From Janthinobacterium lividum PAMC 25724 (GTDB taxonomy: Bacteria; Pseudomonadota; Gammaproteobacteria; Burkholderiales; Burkholderiaceae_D): a DNA stretch of 64,000 nucleotides. Below are positions 8,445 to 15,383 of this stretch, piece by piece. A program made the position numbers and the translations under genes. The stretch is from positions 186,001 to 250,000 of the forward strand of contig AHHB01000019.1 of NCBI GenBank assembly GCA_000242815.2, given 5' to 3'. The notes beneath the pieces were generated by a model, which was not told the DNA's origin, searched no databases, and saw nothing but the letters and a program-made list of their open reading frames with translations. Position 1 is the stretch's first letter. Each line of letters begins with the position of its first letter.

Positions 8445-9491
8445 TCACTCCCAAGGTGGATGCGCATTTTCCTCAGTTGTCATAGCTGTAGGATTTGGTG
8501 CTGCTAGAGTAACGACATCGGCTGATAAATGTTCCAGCGCTTGTCTTAGGATGCTTAATCGTTTCTTGAGCGCGCGCCCTTCTTTTGCGTGAAAGCTGCC
8601 AAGTCGCCCGACTCTGCTGGCTACGCTGGCTAGTTCCTTCGCTATGTTGCCAGGGGCGCCGCACGCTGCACGTTTCTCCAATGCATAAACTGCCGCACGG
8701 ATGTTTTGTCTTTGTTCTACAGGGAGGGCCGCGCGTCGGTTGTTAAGAAGCTTAGTAGTGCGCATTGATTTCCCAGCCGTGAATACTTCATGCTTGGAGC
8801 GCTTCGGCTGGAAACCGTGGCGTAACAACATTCCATATACCTCGCTAACAAGTTGAGACTGCTCTGCTACCTGGAGTCGTCTCTTACATGAAACGCTGAC
8901 GTCGTCAACGTAGCGGGAATACCTCAATCCGCGCGTGCGAAGCTTCTCCACAAGTCTTGGTTCATAATCCCAAAAAATGAGATTGGCCAGAAACGAGCTT
9001 GTTACGGCACCTTGTGGTAATCCCCCATCCTTAGTTGTTAGCATTGTTAGTATTTCGGCAACCTCCTCAGAAAAGCCCATTAACCCAGTCCAGATATTCT
9101 TGATTAGATCAAGGCGGCATGAGGGGAAAAAATTGGCAATGTCTTCCGCGAACGCGATCTTGGCGCCAACATGTATATCCGCGTTTGATCGCGGACTGCA
9201 ACCGGGCAGACTTCCTTGCAAGTATGATGGGTAGGTCACGCGTTTGAGAAGGCGCTGCTGAATACGGGTCTGGATAGACTTAAGAACTGGGTAGGCATCA
9301 TATGTTTGACGGAGAGTACCGTCTGCCTTTTTTTCTTGCCTTGCAACTCTGTATAGGCGCTCTGCGCGGTGGGAGTATTTGACTAGTATATCTAGATGAA
9401 TGCCTAAAGCTCTTGATAGGGCAGGCAGCCCATGGATGGGCTCAAATGAATAAGTTGGGCTGAGCACTAATTTATTCGAATGACTTTTCAT
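8445..9491 (-). CDS. Retron-like reverse transcriptase
   Basis: 348-aa reverse transcriptase that should copy an RNA template into DNA. Start at the ATG at 9491, inside the end of the Xre gene (20-nt overlap, translational coupling). Motifs: the retron-type N-A-x-x-H (residues 103-107) in SNADIHVG, catalytic aspartate D117 in EDIANFFPS, LPQG at 158-161, and the YVDD box at 194-197 with both catalytic aspartates. Retron enzymes normally show a V-T-G region after the YxDD box; here the equivalent reads RTTKLLNNR, so this is a divergent member. There is no maturase or endonuclease domain, which argues against a group II intron protein. Known relatives act with a structured RNA and an effector in phage defence; the template RNA here is not identified. 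Confidence 0.85.
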   Translation of the reverse strand: MKSHSNKLVLSPTYSFEPIHGLPALSRALGIHLDILVKYSHRAERLYRVARQEKKADGTLRQTYDAYPVLKSIQTRIQQRLLKRVTYPSYLQGSLPGCSPRSNADIHVGAKIAFAEDIANFFPSCRLDLIKNIWTGLMGFSEEVAEILTMLTTKDGGLPQGAVTSSFLANLIFWDYEPRLVEKLRTRGLRYSRYVDDVSVSCKRRLQVAEQSQLVSEVYGMLLRHGFQPKRSKHEVFTAGKSMRTTKLLNNRRAALPVEQRQNIRAAVYALEKRAACGAPGNIAKELASVASRVGRLGSFHAKEGRALKKRLSILRQALEHLSADVVTLAAPNPTAMTTEENAHPPWE

Positions 9492-9762
9492 CAAGCAACT
9501 CCAACGCTGTCAGCGCTAATTGACCCGCTAGCTCTTTATCGATACCGGCGAGTTCGCCATGCTCTGCGCCTAGAAAAAATAGGATTTCAACTGGAACACC
9601 AAGTCCAGTAGCGATACTCTGGACAGTCGACATCGTCGGATCACGTTTGGAATTTTCGAGCATCGACAGATAGGAAACTGAGCACCCAGCGCGGCGGGCG
9701 AGTTCAGCCTGCGAGAGTCCTCGTTTTACCCTACAAGTATGTATTGACTTACCAAGATTCAT
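9472..9762 (-). CDS. Xre-family helix-turn-helix regulator coupled to the RT
   Basis: 96-aa Cro/CI-type DNA-binding protein. The HTH covers residues 4-60 (GKSIHTCRVKRGLSQAELAR, then SVSYLSMLENSKRDPTMST, and IATGLGVPVEILFF). I start at the ATG at 9762; a TTG 12 nt upstream is possible and neither has a strong ribosome site. The last 20 bases overlap the RT start, so the two are made together. The C-terminal tail (ELAGIDKELAGQLALTALELLDEKSFE region) is helical and acidic. Retrons with an Xre-like accessory protein are described, where it may repress the operon or act as part of the toxin-antitoxin unit; which applies here is open. Confidence 0.85.
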   Translation of the reverse strand: MNLGKSIHTCRVKRGLSQAELARRAGCSVSYLSMLENSKRDPTMSTVQSIATGLGVPVEILFFLGAEHGELAGIDKELAGQLALTALELLDEKSFE

Positions 9763-9812
9763 ATCAAAAGCCAAAAAGAATTAATGGGCTTGCTGCGCCT
9801 TGGCTGAGTTCA

Positions 9813-10046
9813 TCATTTCATCCAATCGCAAATGTTGGTGACTAGACGAATGACAATGCCGATAACCTGAAGTGCGCGCAAGCCCAAATCCTGCTTGCGT
9901 TTGGCATCCAGTTGATCGTCAGCTTTTTCAAGCTCGGCAATCACGGCATTCAACTCAGTTACAACGCTAATGTCGAGCTGGCTGTAGTACGTGTCACGAA
10001 GGCTTTTGAGCGTCCGAACACTTTTTTCGAAGTTACGTGTAGTCAT
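9813..10046 (-). CDS. 77-aa protein with hydrophobic C-terminal helix, first gene of the RT operon
   Basis: I do not recognise the family. The ATG at 10046 has GAGGA 9 nt upstream. Residues 1-50 are a charged, probably coiled-coil helix (KSVRTLKSLRDTYYSQL, then VVTELNAVIAELEKADDQLD); residues 55-77 (LGLRALQVIGIVIRLVTNIC...) form an amphipathic to hydrophobic helix that could enter a membrane. It lies 50 bp upstream of the Xre gene on the same strand, so it probably belongs to the operon. Small membrane-active proteins serve as retron effectors in some systems, and this could be one; it might equally be a structural partner of the RT. Confidence 0.65.
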   Translation of the reverse strand: MTTRNFEKSVRTLKSLRDTYYSQLDISVVTELNAVIAELEKADDQLDAKRKQDLGLRALQVIGIVIRLVTNICDWMK

Positions 10047-10450
10047 GATAATTTCCTCAATCCGGGCGAAATTGCCCAGCCCCATAAGCAAAAGCCGGAA
10101 GGTGCCAGCCCGACATAACAAGCCCATTACCAGTCACATGTCTTAGAGCACAGCCCTTATGCAGCCCCCAATGCCGATAACACTGACAATGACGCTTACG
10201 CGGTCGCTTGGCTCATCGCGCTGGGCACATCGCCCGTTGCGAGACATTTAGCCTACTTCTGGAAGTGGGCAACCCTAAATTCAGGGTCGTTTTGCTACCT
10301 TTGCGTTTGAGAAGGAATTAACGTATTTCGAAAACCACCCGAGCGGTAACACTCGGCCTGACTGAAGTAGACCACAGCTCGGCAGTTGAGTCAATAAATA
10401 TTCACTGACAGTGAATATTGGGCGCCTGTTAAACCAGCCCACGTTTAGGC
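10047..10450 (-). ncRNA. Candidate template RNA region upstream of the RT operon
   Basis: Leader of about 400 bp upstream of the 77-aa gene, lacking a convincing gene and holding several stems: GGGC-N5-GCCC at 10223-10235, GCCTACTTC/GAAGTGGGC at 10251-10270, ACCCT-AGGGT at 10272-10287, CCGAG-CTCGG at about 10337-10355 and the strong palindrome at 10397-10419. CATAAG near 10155 can pair with CTTATG near 10085. In retrons the msr-msd RNA is encoded just upstream of the operon, so this is where it should be, but I could not assign a1/a2 repeats or a branching G with confidence. A weak 80-aa frame lies further up at 10445-10687. Confidence 0.3.
10397..10419. promoter_or_regulatory. 23-bp palindrome upstream of the RT operon
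   Basis: Arms AATATTCACTG (10397-10407) and CAGTGAATATT (10409-10419) around a single A: perfect over 11 bp. It is the strongest short symmetry in the island. It could be the operator of the Xre regulator or a stem in an RNA. Confidence 0.6.
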
Positions 10451-10725
10451 GGACAATCTGAGGGGGGGGGAGGTCGTTCTGTCGCTCAAAAGTTGGAAAT
10501 AGACCAGGCACGAGACTGTGCTATCCATTTGTTGAGCATCACCTGGCGGCGATACTTCCAGCGTCGCTGGAGCGCTCGTACTTGCAGGCTGCTTGACTGA
10601 CATTGTACTCAGCACTGATCTCGCCGCAGCTGTCCCAGACTCCTTCGAATGGTGGGCGGCTGAGTAATAATTGTTAATTTCTTTCATAAATGATACTCTT
10701 AGGCATTCCTTAGACCGTCCGAATC

Positions 10726-11157
10726 GTGCTCCTATTCCAAACTGAAGTCGACAGCATTAGTCAAACCACTGGAGCAAGTTGCCCACCTGTAGGTGCGTCC
10801 GCCCCAAAAGGTGAGGCGTGGCGGTGGGTATTTGCGCCAATGTCGGAACATTGTTTTAGCCCGGTTGCTGTAAGAAACCCACCTAGACTTTCGCGGGCAA
10901 GGGATGCGTTGGAGCAGTGCTCTTGCTGGGGGTTGTCGATGCACACTTCTGCAGTTGCGAGTATTGCCGCTTTCAAGGCAGTTGAAGCCATCTTTCCGCG
11001 AGCACGGAAAACACTGGGCACCCATGTTGCAGTAGGGCAATTGCATGGAGCAATTGGAGTAGCTACGCCTCCTGATAGCCACGGACACTTTGACTTGCAT
11101 CCATATAAAAGCGCATCATTCTTAGCGACCTTCCAGACCGCTGGGATCATCCCATGA
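10726..11157 (+). CDS. Doubtful ORF coupled by ATGA to the 361-aa gene
   Basis: Open frame of up to 143 codons (GTG at 10726, or an ATG at 10839) whose TGA stop overlaps the ATG of the next gene at 11154. That overlap is the only argument for it. The sequence (…MSEHCFSPVAVRNPPR…) matches nothing I know, no good ribosome site is visible, and a 140-codon frame on the other strand (10761-11183) competes for the same DNA. Either may be a decayed gene or chance. Confidence 0.25.
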   Translation: MLLFQTEVDSISQTTGASCPPVGASAPKGEAWRWVFAPMSEHCFSPVAVRNPPRLSRARDALEQCSCWGLSMHTSAVASIAAFKAVEAIFPRARKTLGTHVAVGQLHGAIGVATPPDSHGHFDLHPYKSASFLATFQTAGIIP

Positions 11158-12239
11158 TACAAGCAGATATGGCAATGATCCAATTAAATGGACGGAAGGT
11201 TGATGCGCGCTCAGTTCCTACTTACACGTGGAACGCAGACCTGATCTACTTCGACGGTCCGATGCTGAGCCTGTACAAGCAAGACGACGGACAGGATGTT
11301 TTGTTCGCTTGGATTGACTGTGATGATCGAAGGAATCGCTGGTCTATATTTCCAATCGAGAGGGATGAACTTCGAGCCTATTTGTTGGGCGATATTTCGC
11401 TGCGGAGCATTTGTCTCGCGGCGTACTCAGTGTTTGTGTTTGATACCGGGATGGATTGTAAGCGACGGAATTGGATTTTGTTAAATCGCTTCCCGGAGGA
11501 ATATCTTCCGGCTCAAAGTTCCTTCCTTAAGCCCGAGATCGCGACCGTTGCCGCGAAACGCCTTGTAGCGGACACGCCGGTTGATTTGGTACTGGGGTTG
11601 AACGGCGAACTGTATCTCGAAGATCTTGAGGGTATTCCTAAACTATATCAGCAGCTGTACTCGTTCCATTATGGTATGGAGCACATGGATCGGCAGGCCG
11701 TTAAGCACACAGTTCAGAAAACCATGGAAACCTGGCGTGGGGGAATCGGCGCTGTCAACTTGTTCAGCGGCTTGAGATCGGTGACGCCCTCAATTCATCG
11801 CGCGCGTTTAAAAGAGCTGCGCTACAACTCGCCTGGAGTGATTTGCCTCAATCTCTTGCCGTTGATGGCGGAGAAGATTCGGACCGCAATGGATGCGATT
11901 GTTTCCGAAGATGTTTTCAATATGGTTGAGATACTGTACAAGCGCATTTATGAGTATTTTCGTGAGCACAAGATCACCGGTTTCGATGATGAAAAATCGT
12001 CAGTTCAGCTTGAATTGAATGACGTCCAAAAGAAAGATCTTCGGTATTTTGTCGACGAGTATTTTAAGTACTTGGGTTGGGCCTCGTACAGAGAGCGCTT
12101 TAACGCTGTAGGGATGACCGAGATTTCGCAGTTAAGAATGCTATTGGCATACTATAGAAGGCTCCGAAAATTGCGGAAATTCGTCATTGAAGGAAAACTT
12201 AAATTGGATGGCAAGTTTCCAGACGATCCTGTCGCTTAG
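11154..12239 (+). CDS. Unknown 361-aa cytoplasmic protein
   Basis: I do not recognise the family. It is a well-formed soluble protein: residues 1-130 are rich in aromatic and acidic residues with beta-strand character (PTYTWNADLIYFDGPMLSLY, LFAWIDCDDRRNRWSIFPI), residues 180-361 are helical and charged (RLRKLRKFVIEGKLKLDGKF at the end). No membrane segment, signal peptide or catalytic signature is evident. The ATG at 11154 overlaps a preceding stop as ATGA; an in-frame ATG at 11172 is an alternative. Composition is intermediate between host genes and the AT-rich CHAT gene. It is convergent with the CHAT gene, and a bidirectional terminator lies between them. Its island location suggests an accessory or defence role, which is inference only. 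Confidence 0.75.
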   Translation: MIQADMAMIQLNGRKVDARSVPTYTWNADLIYFDGPMLSLYKQDDGQDVLFAWIDCDDRRNRWSIFPIERDELRAYLLGDISLRSICLAAYSVFVFDTGMDCKRRNWILLNRFPEEYLPAQSSFLKPEIATVAAKRLVADTPVDLVLGLNGELYLEDLEGIPKLYQQLYSFHYGMEHMDRQAVKHTVQKTMETWRGGIGAVNLFSGLRSVTPSIHRARLKELRYNSPGVICLNLLPLMAEKIRTAMDAIVSEDVFNMVEILYKRIYEYFREHKITGFDDEKSSVQLELNDVQKKDLRYFVDEYFKYLGWASYRERFNAVGMTEISQLRMLLAYYRRLRKLRKFVIEGKLKLDGKFPDDPVA

Positions 12240-12425
12240 GTTTTTTCGAATTCGGCCGCGCTTCTTGGTGCTGGTGTAATTAATGTGAAAGACGTGATTT
12301 TTTGGTGTAAATGGCACGAAAAGGATCGGGATACCTTTGAGACATGAATGAACTAAGAAATGACGGAACTGAGCGTTAATGAGGAGTGCTGGCCCTTGTA
12401 GTAATTCACCTCGCGAAGAAAAAAG

Positions 12426-12453
12426 AAAAAACTAACTTAGTTAGATTTTTTTT
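12426..12453. terminator. Bidirectional terminator between the 361-aa gene and the CHAT gene
   Basis: CTAAC-TTA-GTTAG flanked by A6 on the left and T8 on the right (12432-12444 stem). It can stop both converging transcripts. The remaining gap 12240-12634 has no gene. Confidence 0.6.
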
Positions 12454-12463
12454 CGTCTGTGGT

Positions 12464-12528
12464 GGATAAGGGCGGGCTTACCGGCCCGGCCCTATCCGAA
12501 TCGCCCAACTGCTGCCGCTGCGCGGCAG
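12464..12528. repeat. Pair of GC-rich hairpins in an AT-rich gap
   Basis: First stem runs from GGATA (12464) to TATCC (12497) with GGGC/GCCC inner pairs and bulges; second is CTGCCGC-TGC-GCGGCAG (12512-12528), itself enclosed by CCCAA/TTGGG. They contrast with the surrounding AT-rich DNA and resemble extragenic palindromes. Confidence 0.45.
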
Positions 12529-12634
12529 CCCCGCGCGCTTGGGTGGCTCTAATCAATTTACGACCGAGCATGCTTCTACGGCGCCGAATGCATCAGTCCG
12601 TATCCAAATGGCGGACCTGATCCTCGCTCTTACG

Positions 12635-14752
12635 CTAGAAATGAATTGTAATTAGCTCCGGCCTTCCATGCTGACAGTAAAGCATAGTTTCCATCAATGG
12701 GTTGTTAACCTGCACCATCTCTATTAACTCATGTTCGGTCTTTTTTGTGACTGTTGATAGATCTTTCAGTATGTCCTCAAACCAGTTCGGTTGCAAAGAA
12801 TTTATTTTCAAATTGGAATCCAAGTGTAATTTCATATAATCATCATCTGATAATATTTTTTCCACATCTTGGAAATATTTTAGGAAATCCGTCATATATG
12901 ACATTCTCATGAATGTACTAATAAGAGTTCGCCAAGTTGCCATTTCTCTCCCCGCTTTTTTTAATGCCGGAAGAAACGTGTCTAGCCTATAGATGATACG
13001 TGCCATAAATATAGCTGATTTAATGCCGTGAACAGGTAGGAAAGTTCCCAAGACGCTTAATGCCCCCGATCTTAATAGACCGTTAGCTACTGATGCATGT
13101 GATCCCCCAATAGCGCTGGTCAGACAAGCGCTGAGTAGCACAATTGGAGGTATGCGTGCAACGTGCGCAAGTTCCCATGTGTTTAATTTCTCATCTCCAA
13201 TTGCCAGCCAGCCGATCCCATCGAGCCCTTCGTGGGATCCATGGCAATCGAAAATTACCAGTGCCCCTTGGAACTCATTCAGTGTCTCGGCCACTTCCGC
13301 TATTTTTGTCACATCTACAAATCTTACCTTGGTTTTTTCGCTAATCGGAAACCCTTTAACCGCTCTTTCCAGCAGGTGTCTTAGCCGGTCTGTACCATTA
13401 AACGACCTAATCACTAGTATTTCTTCGAACGCAGCTGATGTTATTTCTAAACCATCTCCCGCGGCACAATACTGAGTAAGCATATTTCCAGGTGTCATGG
13501 GTATTTTCGAGACCTCGTGACTAATCATCAACGGCAATTTACCGAAATAAAGCCATTCGAGCGGAAAGTCGCTGCATATGGTGCAGAAATCTACTTTTTC
13601 TAATAATATTTTTTCTATGCCTTCACCGATTTGTCCCTTAAGAACCGCATTAATCTCAACAAATTTTTTTTGCATCAGTTTATGTGCTTTTGCATCACTT
13701 CTTTTAGAAAAATCTTCCAATTGTTTCAGTTTGTTAAAGTGGAAATTAACAGAATTTGGAAGTCTAATAGGAGCGGCGAAGCTAGACGCTGCAAGTAACG
13801 CCACTGATATATTTGTTGCAAGTAATTCCCTTTTCCGAAAGTTGAAAATTGCCGCCACGACCGGATTTTCAAGAGGGTTGTCGTGGGTGAAATTTTTTAT
13901 TACGAAACCGGAGTAATGTGGATTCTTAATTAGACCATTTATAATGAAGTCTTTGTGCCATCTGACATCAATTTCTCGAAAGATATCATTCCAAAAATTA
14001 TTTTTTGTATCATAATAACTTGGCGTCATTCCGGTAGAGTATATTATTATTTCATTATTCGCATCATCTGATTTAATGAGATCAAGTGTGAAATTTGACA
14101 GATCCACGACAAAATTCAGATATTGTTCTGGGTGATTCGAAGGCAAGTTGGCATGACCAGTGAAGCTATATCCAAGACTCTTCAAAAATATCTCATTTGA
14201 AATTACTGCCCCACCTCCAGTTTCAGCCAGCTTTAATTTTGAATTATAATTTTCACGGATATCGGGGGTCTTTTTCTGTATATTATTTTTCTTAAAGTAG
14301 GTTACAACTCGTCGCCTAATTTCACTGTCGAGAAAATTATGTCTTGGACGAATCCCATTGATATTTATCACTTTTTCGTGCCGAATGTTAGAAACGATAA
14401 TCGGTTTGATGTGTAAATCATCGCCAATTTTTTCTAATAATTCAAGATCTTCTCCACGGCAAGCTATCACGTATAGCACATCATCTTCGTACAAAATTTC
14501 CTTTGAAAATAATGCAATATTTAAAGCAGCTATATTTTTTCGCGAAGCATGTCTACGAAAATCGAGTAAACTTTTTTGATTCATGAATATCTCTAAAGGA
14601 TGATTTGGGAAGTAGATCATCCAATTGATTAATAGTGCAAAATCAAATTCAGTAACTCCCATGTTGAAGCCCTGAAATGGAGTGATCGTTCTTTCAGGTT
14701 TATGGATTTCGTTTTCCAAGGGGACTAAAATAAAATACTTAATATTAAACAT
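12635..14752 (-). CDS. CHAT-domain (caspase-like) protease, island-borne
   Basis: 705-aa protein whose C-terminal part is a CHAT domain, a caspase-HetF-associated-with-TPRs cysteine protease. The dyad is visible: H504 in IFDCHGSHEG and C543 in LLSACLTSAIGG, followed by the conserved SVANGLLRSGALSVLGTFLPV. The N-terminal 450 residues match no family I know; no TPR repeats or membrane helices are evident, and they probably sense the trigger or bind a partner. The ATG at 14752 is preceded by an AGG. Codon use is strongly AT-rich, unlike every host gene in the window, which indicates recent transfer. Bacterial CHAT proteases are often activated effectors in abortive defence; here no obvious partner gene is adjacent on the same strand. 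Protease assignment is strong, target and trigger unknown. Confidence 0.85.
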   Translation of the reverse strand: MFNIKYFILVPLENEIHKPERTITPFQGFNMGVTEFDFALLINWMIYFPNHPLEIFMNQKSLLDFRRHASRKNIAALNIALFSKEILYEDDVLYVIACRGEDLELLEKIGDDLHIKPIIVSNIRHEKVININGIRPRHNFLDSEIRRRVVTYFKKNNIQKKTPDIRENYNSKLKLAETGGGAVISNEIFLKSLGYSFTGHANLPSNHPEQYLNFVVDLSNFTLDLIKSDDANNEIIIYSTGMTPSYYDTKNNFWNDIFREIDVRWHKDFIINGLIKNPHYSGFVIKNFTHDNPLENPVVAAIFNFRKRELLATNISVALLAASSFAAPIRLPNSVNFHFNKLKQLEDFSKRSDAKAHKLMQKKFVEINAVLKGQIGEGIEKILLEKVDFCTICSDFPLEWLYFGKLPLMISHEVSKIPMTPGNMLTQYCAAGDGLEITSAAFEEILVIRSFNGTDRLRHLLERAVKGFPISEKTKVRFVDVTKIAEVAETLNEFQGALVIFDCHGSHEGLDGIGWLAIGDEKLNTWELAHVARIPPIVLLSACLTSAIGGSHASVANGLLRSGALSVLGTFLPVHGIKSAIFMARIIYRLDTFLPALKKAGREMATWRTLISTFMRMSYMTDFLKYFQDVEKILSDDDYMKLHLDSNLKINSLQPNWFEDILKDLSTVTKKTEHELIEMVQVNNPLMETMLYCQHGRPELITIHF

Positions 14753-15031
14753 GATTCGCCTAAATTTTTTTGGACAGATAATTTTAATTATGAGACGCTA
14801 CTTTATCATGTTGCCTTTTGGAAATGTACGCTCTTTGTAACGAGATGATATGAGTGAAAGTCTCGACTGCTCGTTTCCAGATCGCCTACCAAATGGCTTA
14901 GATCGTCGTTCTGAATTGCGAACAAGTGCTTAACGCCACTCTTAAAATACCTAACAAAACGTCGTCCATAGAAAAAAGCGGCCCCGAAGCTGGGTCAAAC
15001 CAAGCTGACATCGTTTTCGGGAGCCGACCAC
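14753..15031. other. AT-rich gap upstream of the CHAT gene
   Basis: 279 bp with the CHAT promoter presumably near 14760-14830. I see no gene. The last 70 bp probably belong to the end of the IS5-family fragment that follows. Confidence 0.5.
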
Positions 15032-15157
15032 ATGGCCAAAGCGCTTTTTCCTGATGACCTGTGGGCGATAATCCGACCTTTACTGCCAGCACATCATCCT
15101 TCCCCTAAGAGGGGACGCGCTCGCATTGATGATCGCGCCGCCTATACCAGCATCTTG
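15032..15157 (+). pseudogene. IS5-family transposase fragment (N-terminus only)
   Basis: The ATG at 15032 opens with MAKALFPDDLWAIIRPLLPAH and continues to RGRARIDDRAA, the N-terminus of IS5/IS427-group transposases. After about 40 codons the frame loses all similarity and soon stops, so the DDE domain is missing. It is a remnant near the right border of the island. No intact terminal repeats could be matched. Confidence 0.8.
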
Positions 15158-15301
15158 CCTGCATACTCATCTGCTGGCGATGTATTCGGAGGTTTTGTTT
15201 GGCGCTCTAATGTATGTAGCTAAGGACGGGTATGTTTCGGGTTATGTTGAAATTTCAAATCGCCATAATCTAGGATATATGCGGACCCTGACTGAGGATT
15301 T

Positions 15302-15314
15302 GAATCCCCCTCTC
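15302..15314. other. Right attachment core (attR candidate) of the island
   Basis: GAATCCCCCTCTC, identical to 4372-4384 in tRNA-Ser; flanking bases match only partly (GATTT versus GGTTC on the left). It lies 22 bp before the aceA terminator, a natural end for foreign DNA. Confidence 0.55.
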
Positions 15315-15335
15315 GCTATGCAACGTGCAGACGCA

Positions 15336-15359
15336 AAAAACCCGCCGAAGCGGGTTTTT
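15336..15359. terminator. Terminator of aceA
   Basis: AAAAACCCGC (15336-15345), loop CGAA, GCGGGTTTTT (15350-15359): a symmetric stem that gives a U-tract in either direction; it lies 25 bp past the aceA stop codon. Confidence 0.9.
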
Positions 15360-15383
15360 CACTCTACAGCCAAAGCCTAAAGC

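Larger units (their letters stand above)
4372..15314. mobile_element. Integrative genomic island in tRNA-Ser
   Basis: Bounded by the tRNA-Ser 3' half on the left and a 13-bp repeat of it on the right (15302-15314), immediately before the terminator of aceA. The integrase gene sits next to the tRNA. Inside are two integrases, an AlpA-like regulator, a retron-like RT operon, an unknown 361-aa gene, a CHAT protease gene and an IS5-family fragment, with base composition much richer in A+T than the flanking metabolic genes, most of all from 12.6 to 15.0 kb. No conjugation or phage structural genes are seen, so it would depend on other machinery for transfer. The right border rests on the short repeat and gene content only. 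Confidence 0.75.

Noticed and set aside
8445-9491. Group II intron with its RT
   Set aside because: No maturase or endonuclease domain follows the RT domain, the N-A-x-x-H motif is retron-like, and no intron domain V/VI is seen next to it.
10445-10687. 80-codon minus-strand frame upstream of the RT operon
   Set aside because: Low-complexity Ser/Ala/Pro sequence, ends in a G9 run and in stems; not convincing as a gene.
10761-11183. 140-codon minus-strand frame, cysteine-rich
   Set aside because: Competes with the plus-strand frame that joins the 361-aa gene by ATGA; no ribosome site or recognisable motif. Left as unresolved.
11154-14752. 361-aa gene and CHAT gene as one operon
   Set aside because: They are convergent with a bidirectional terminator between them, so any joint function would have to be through separate transcripts.
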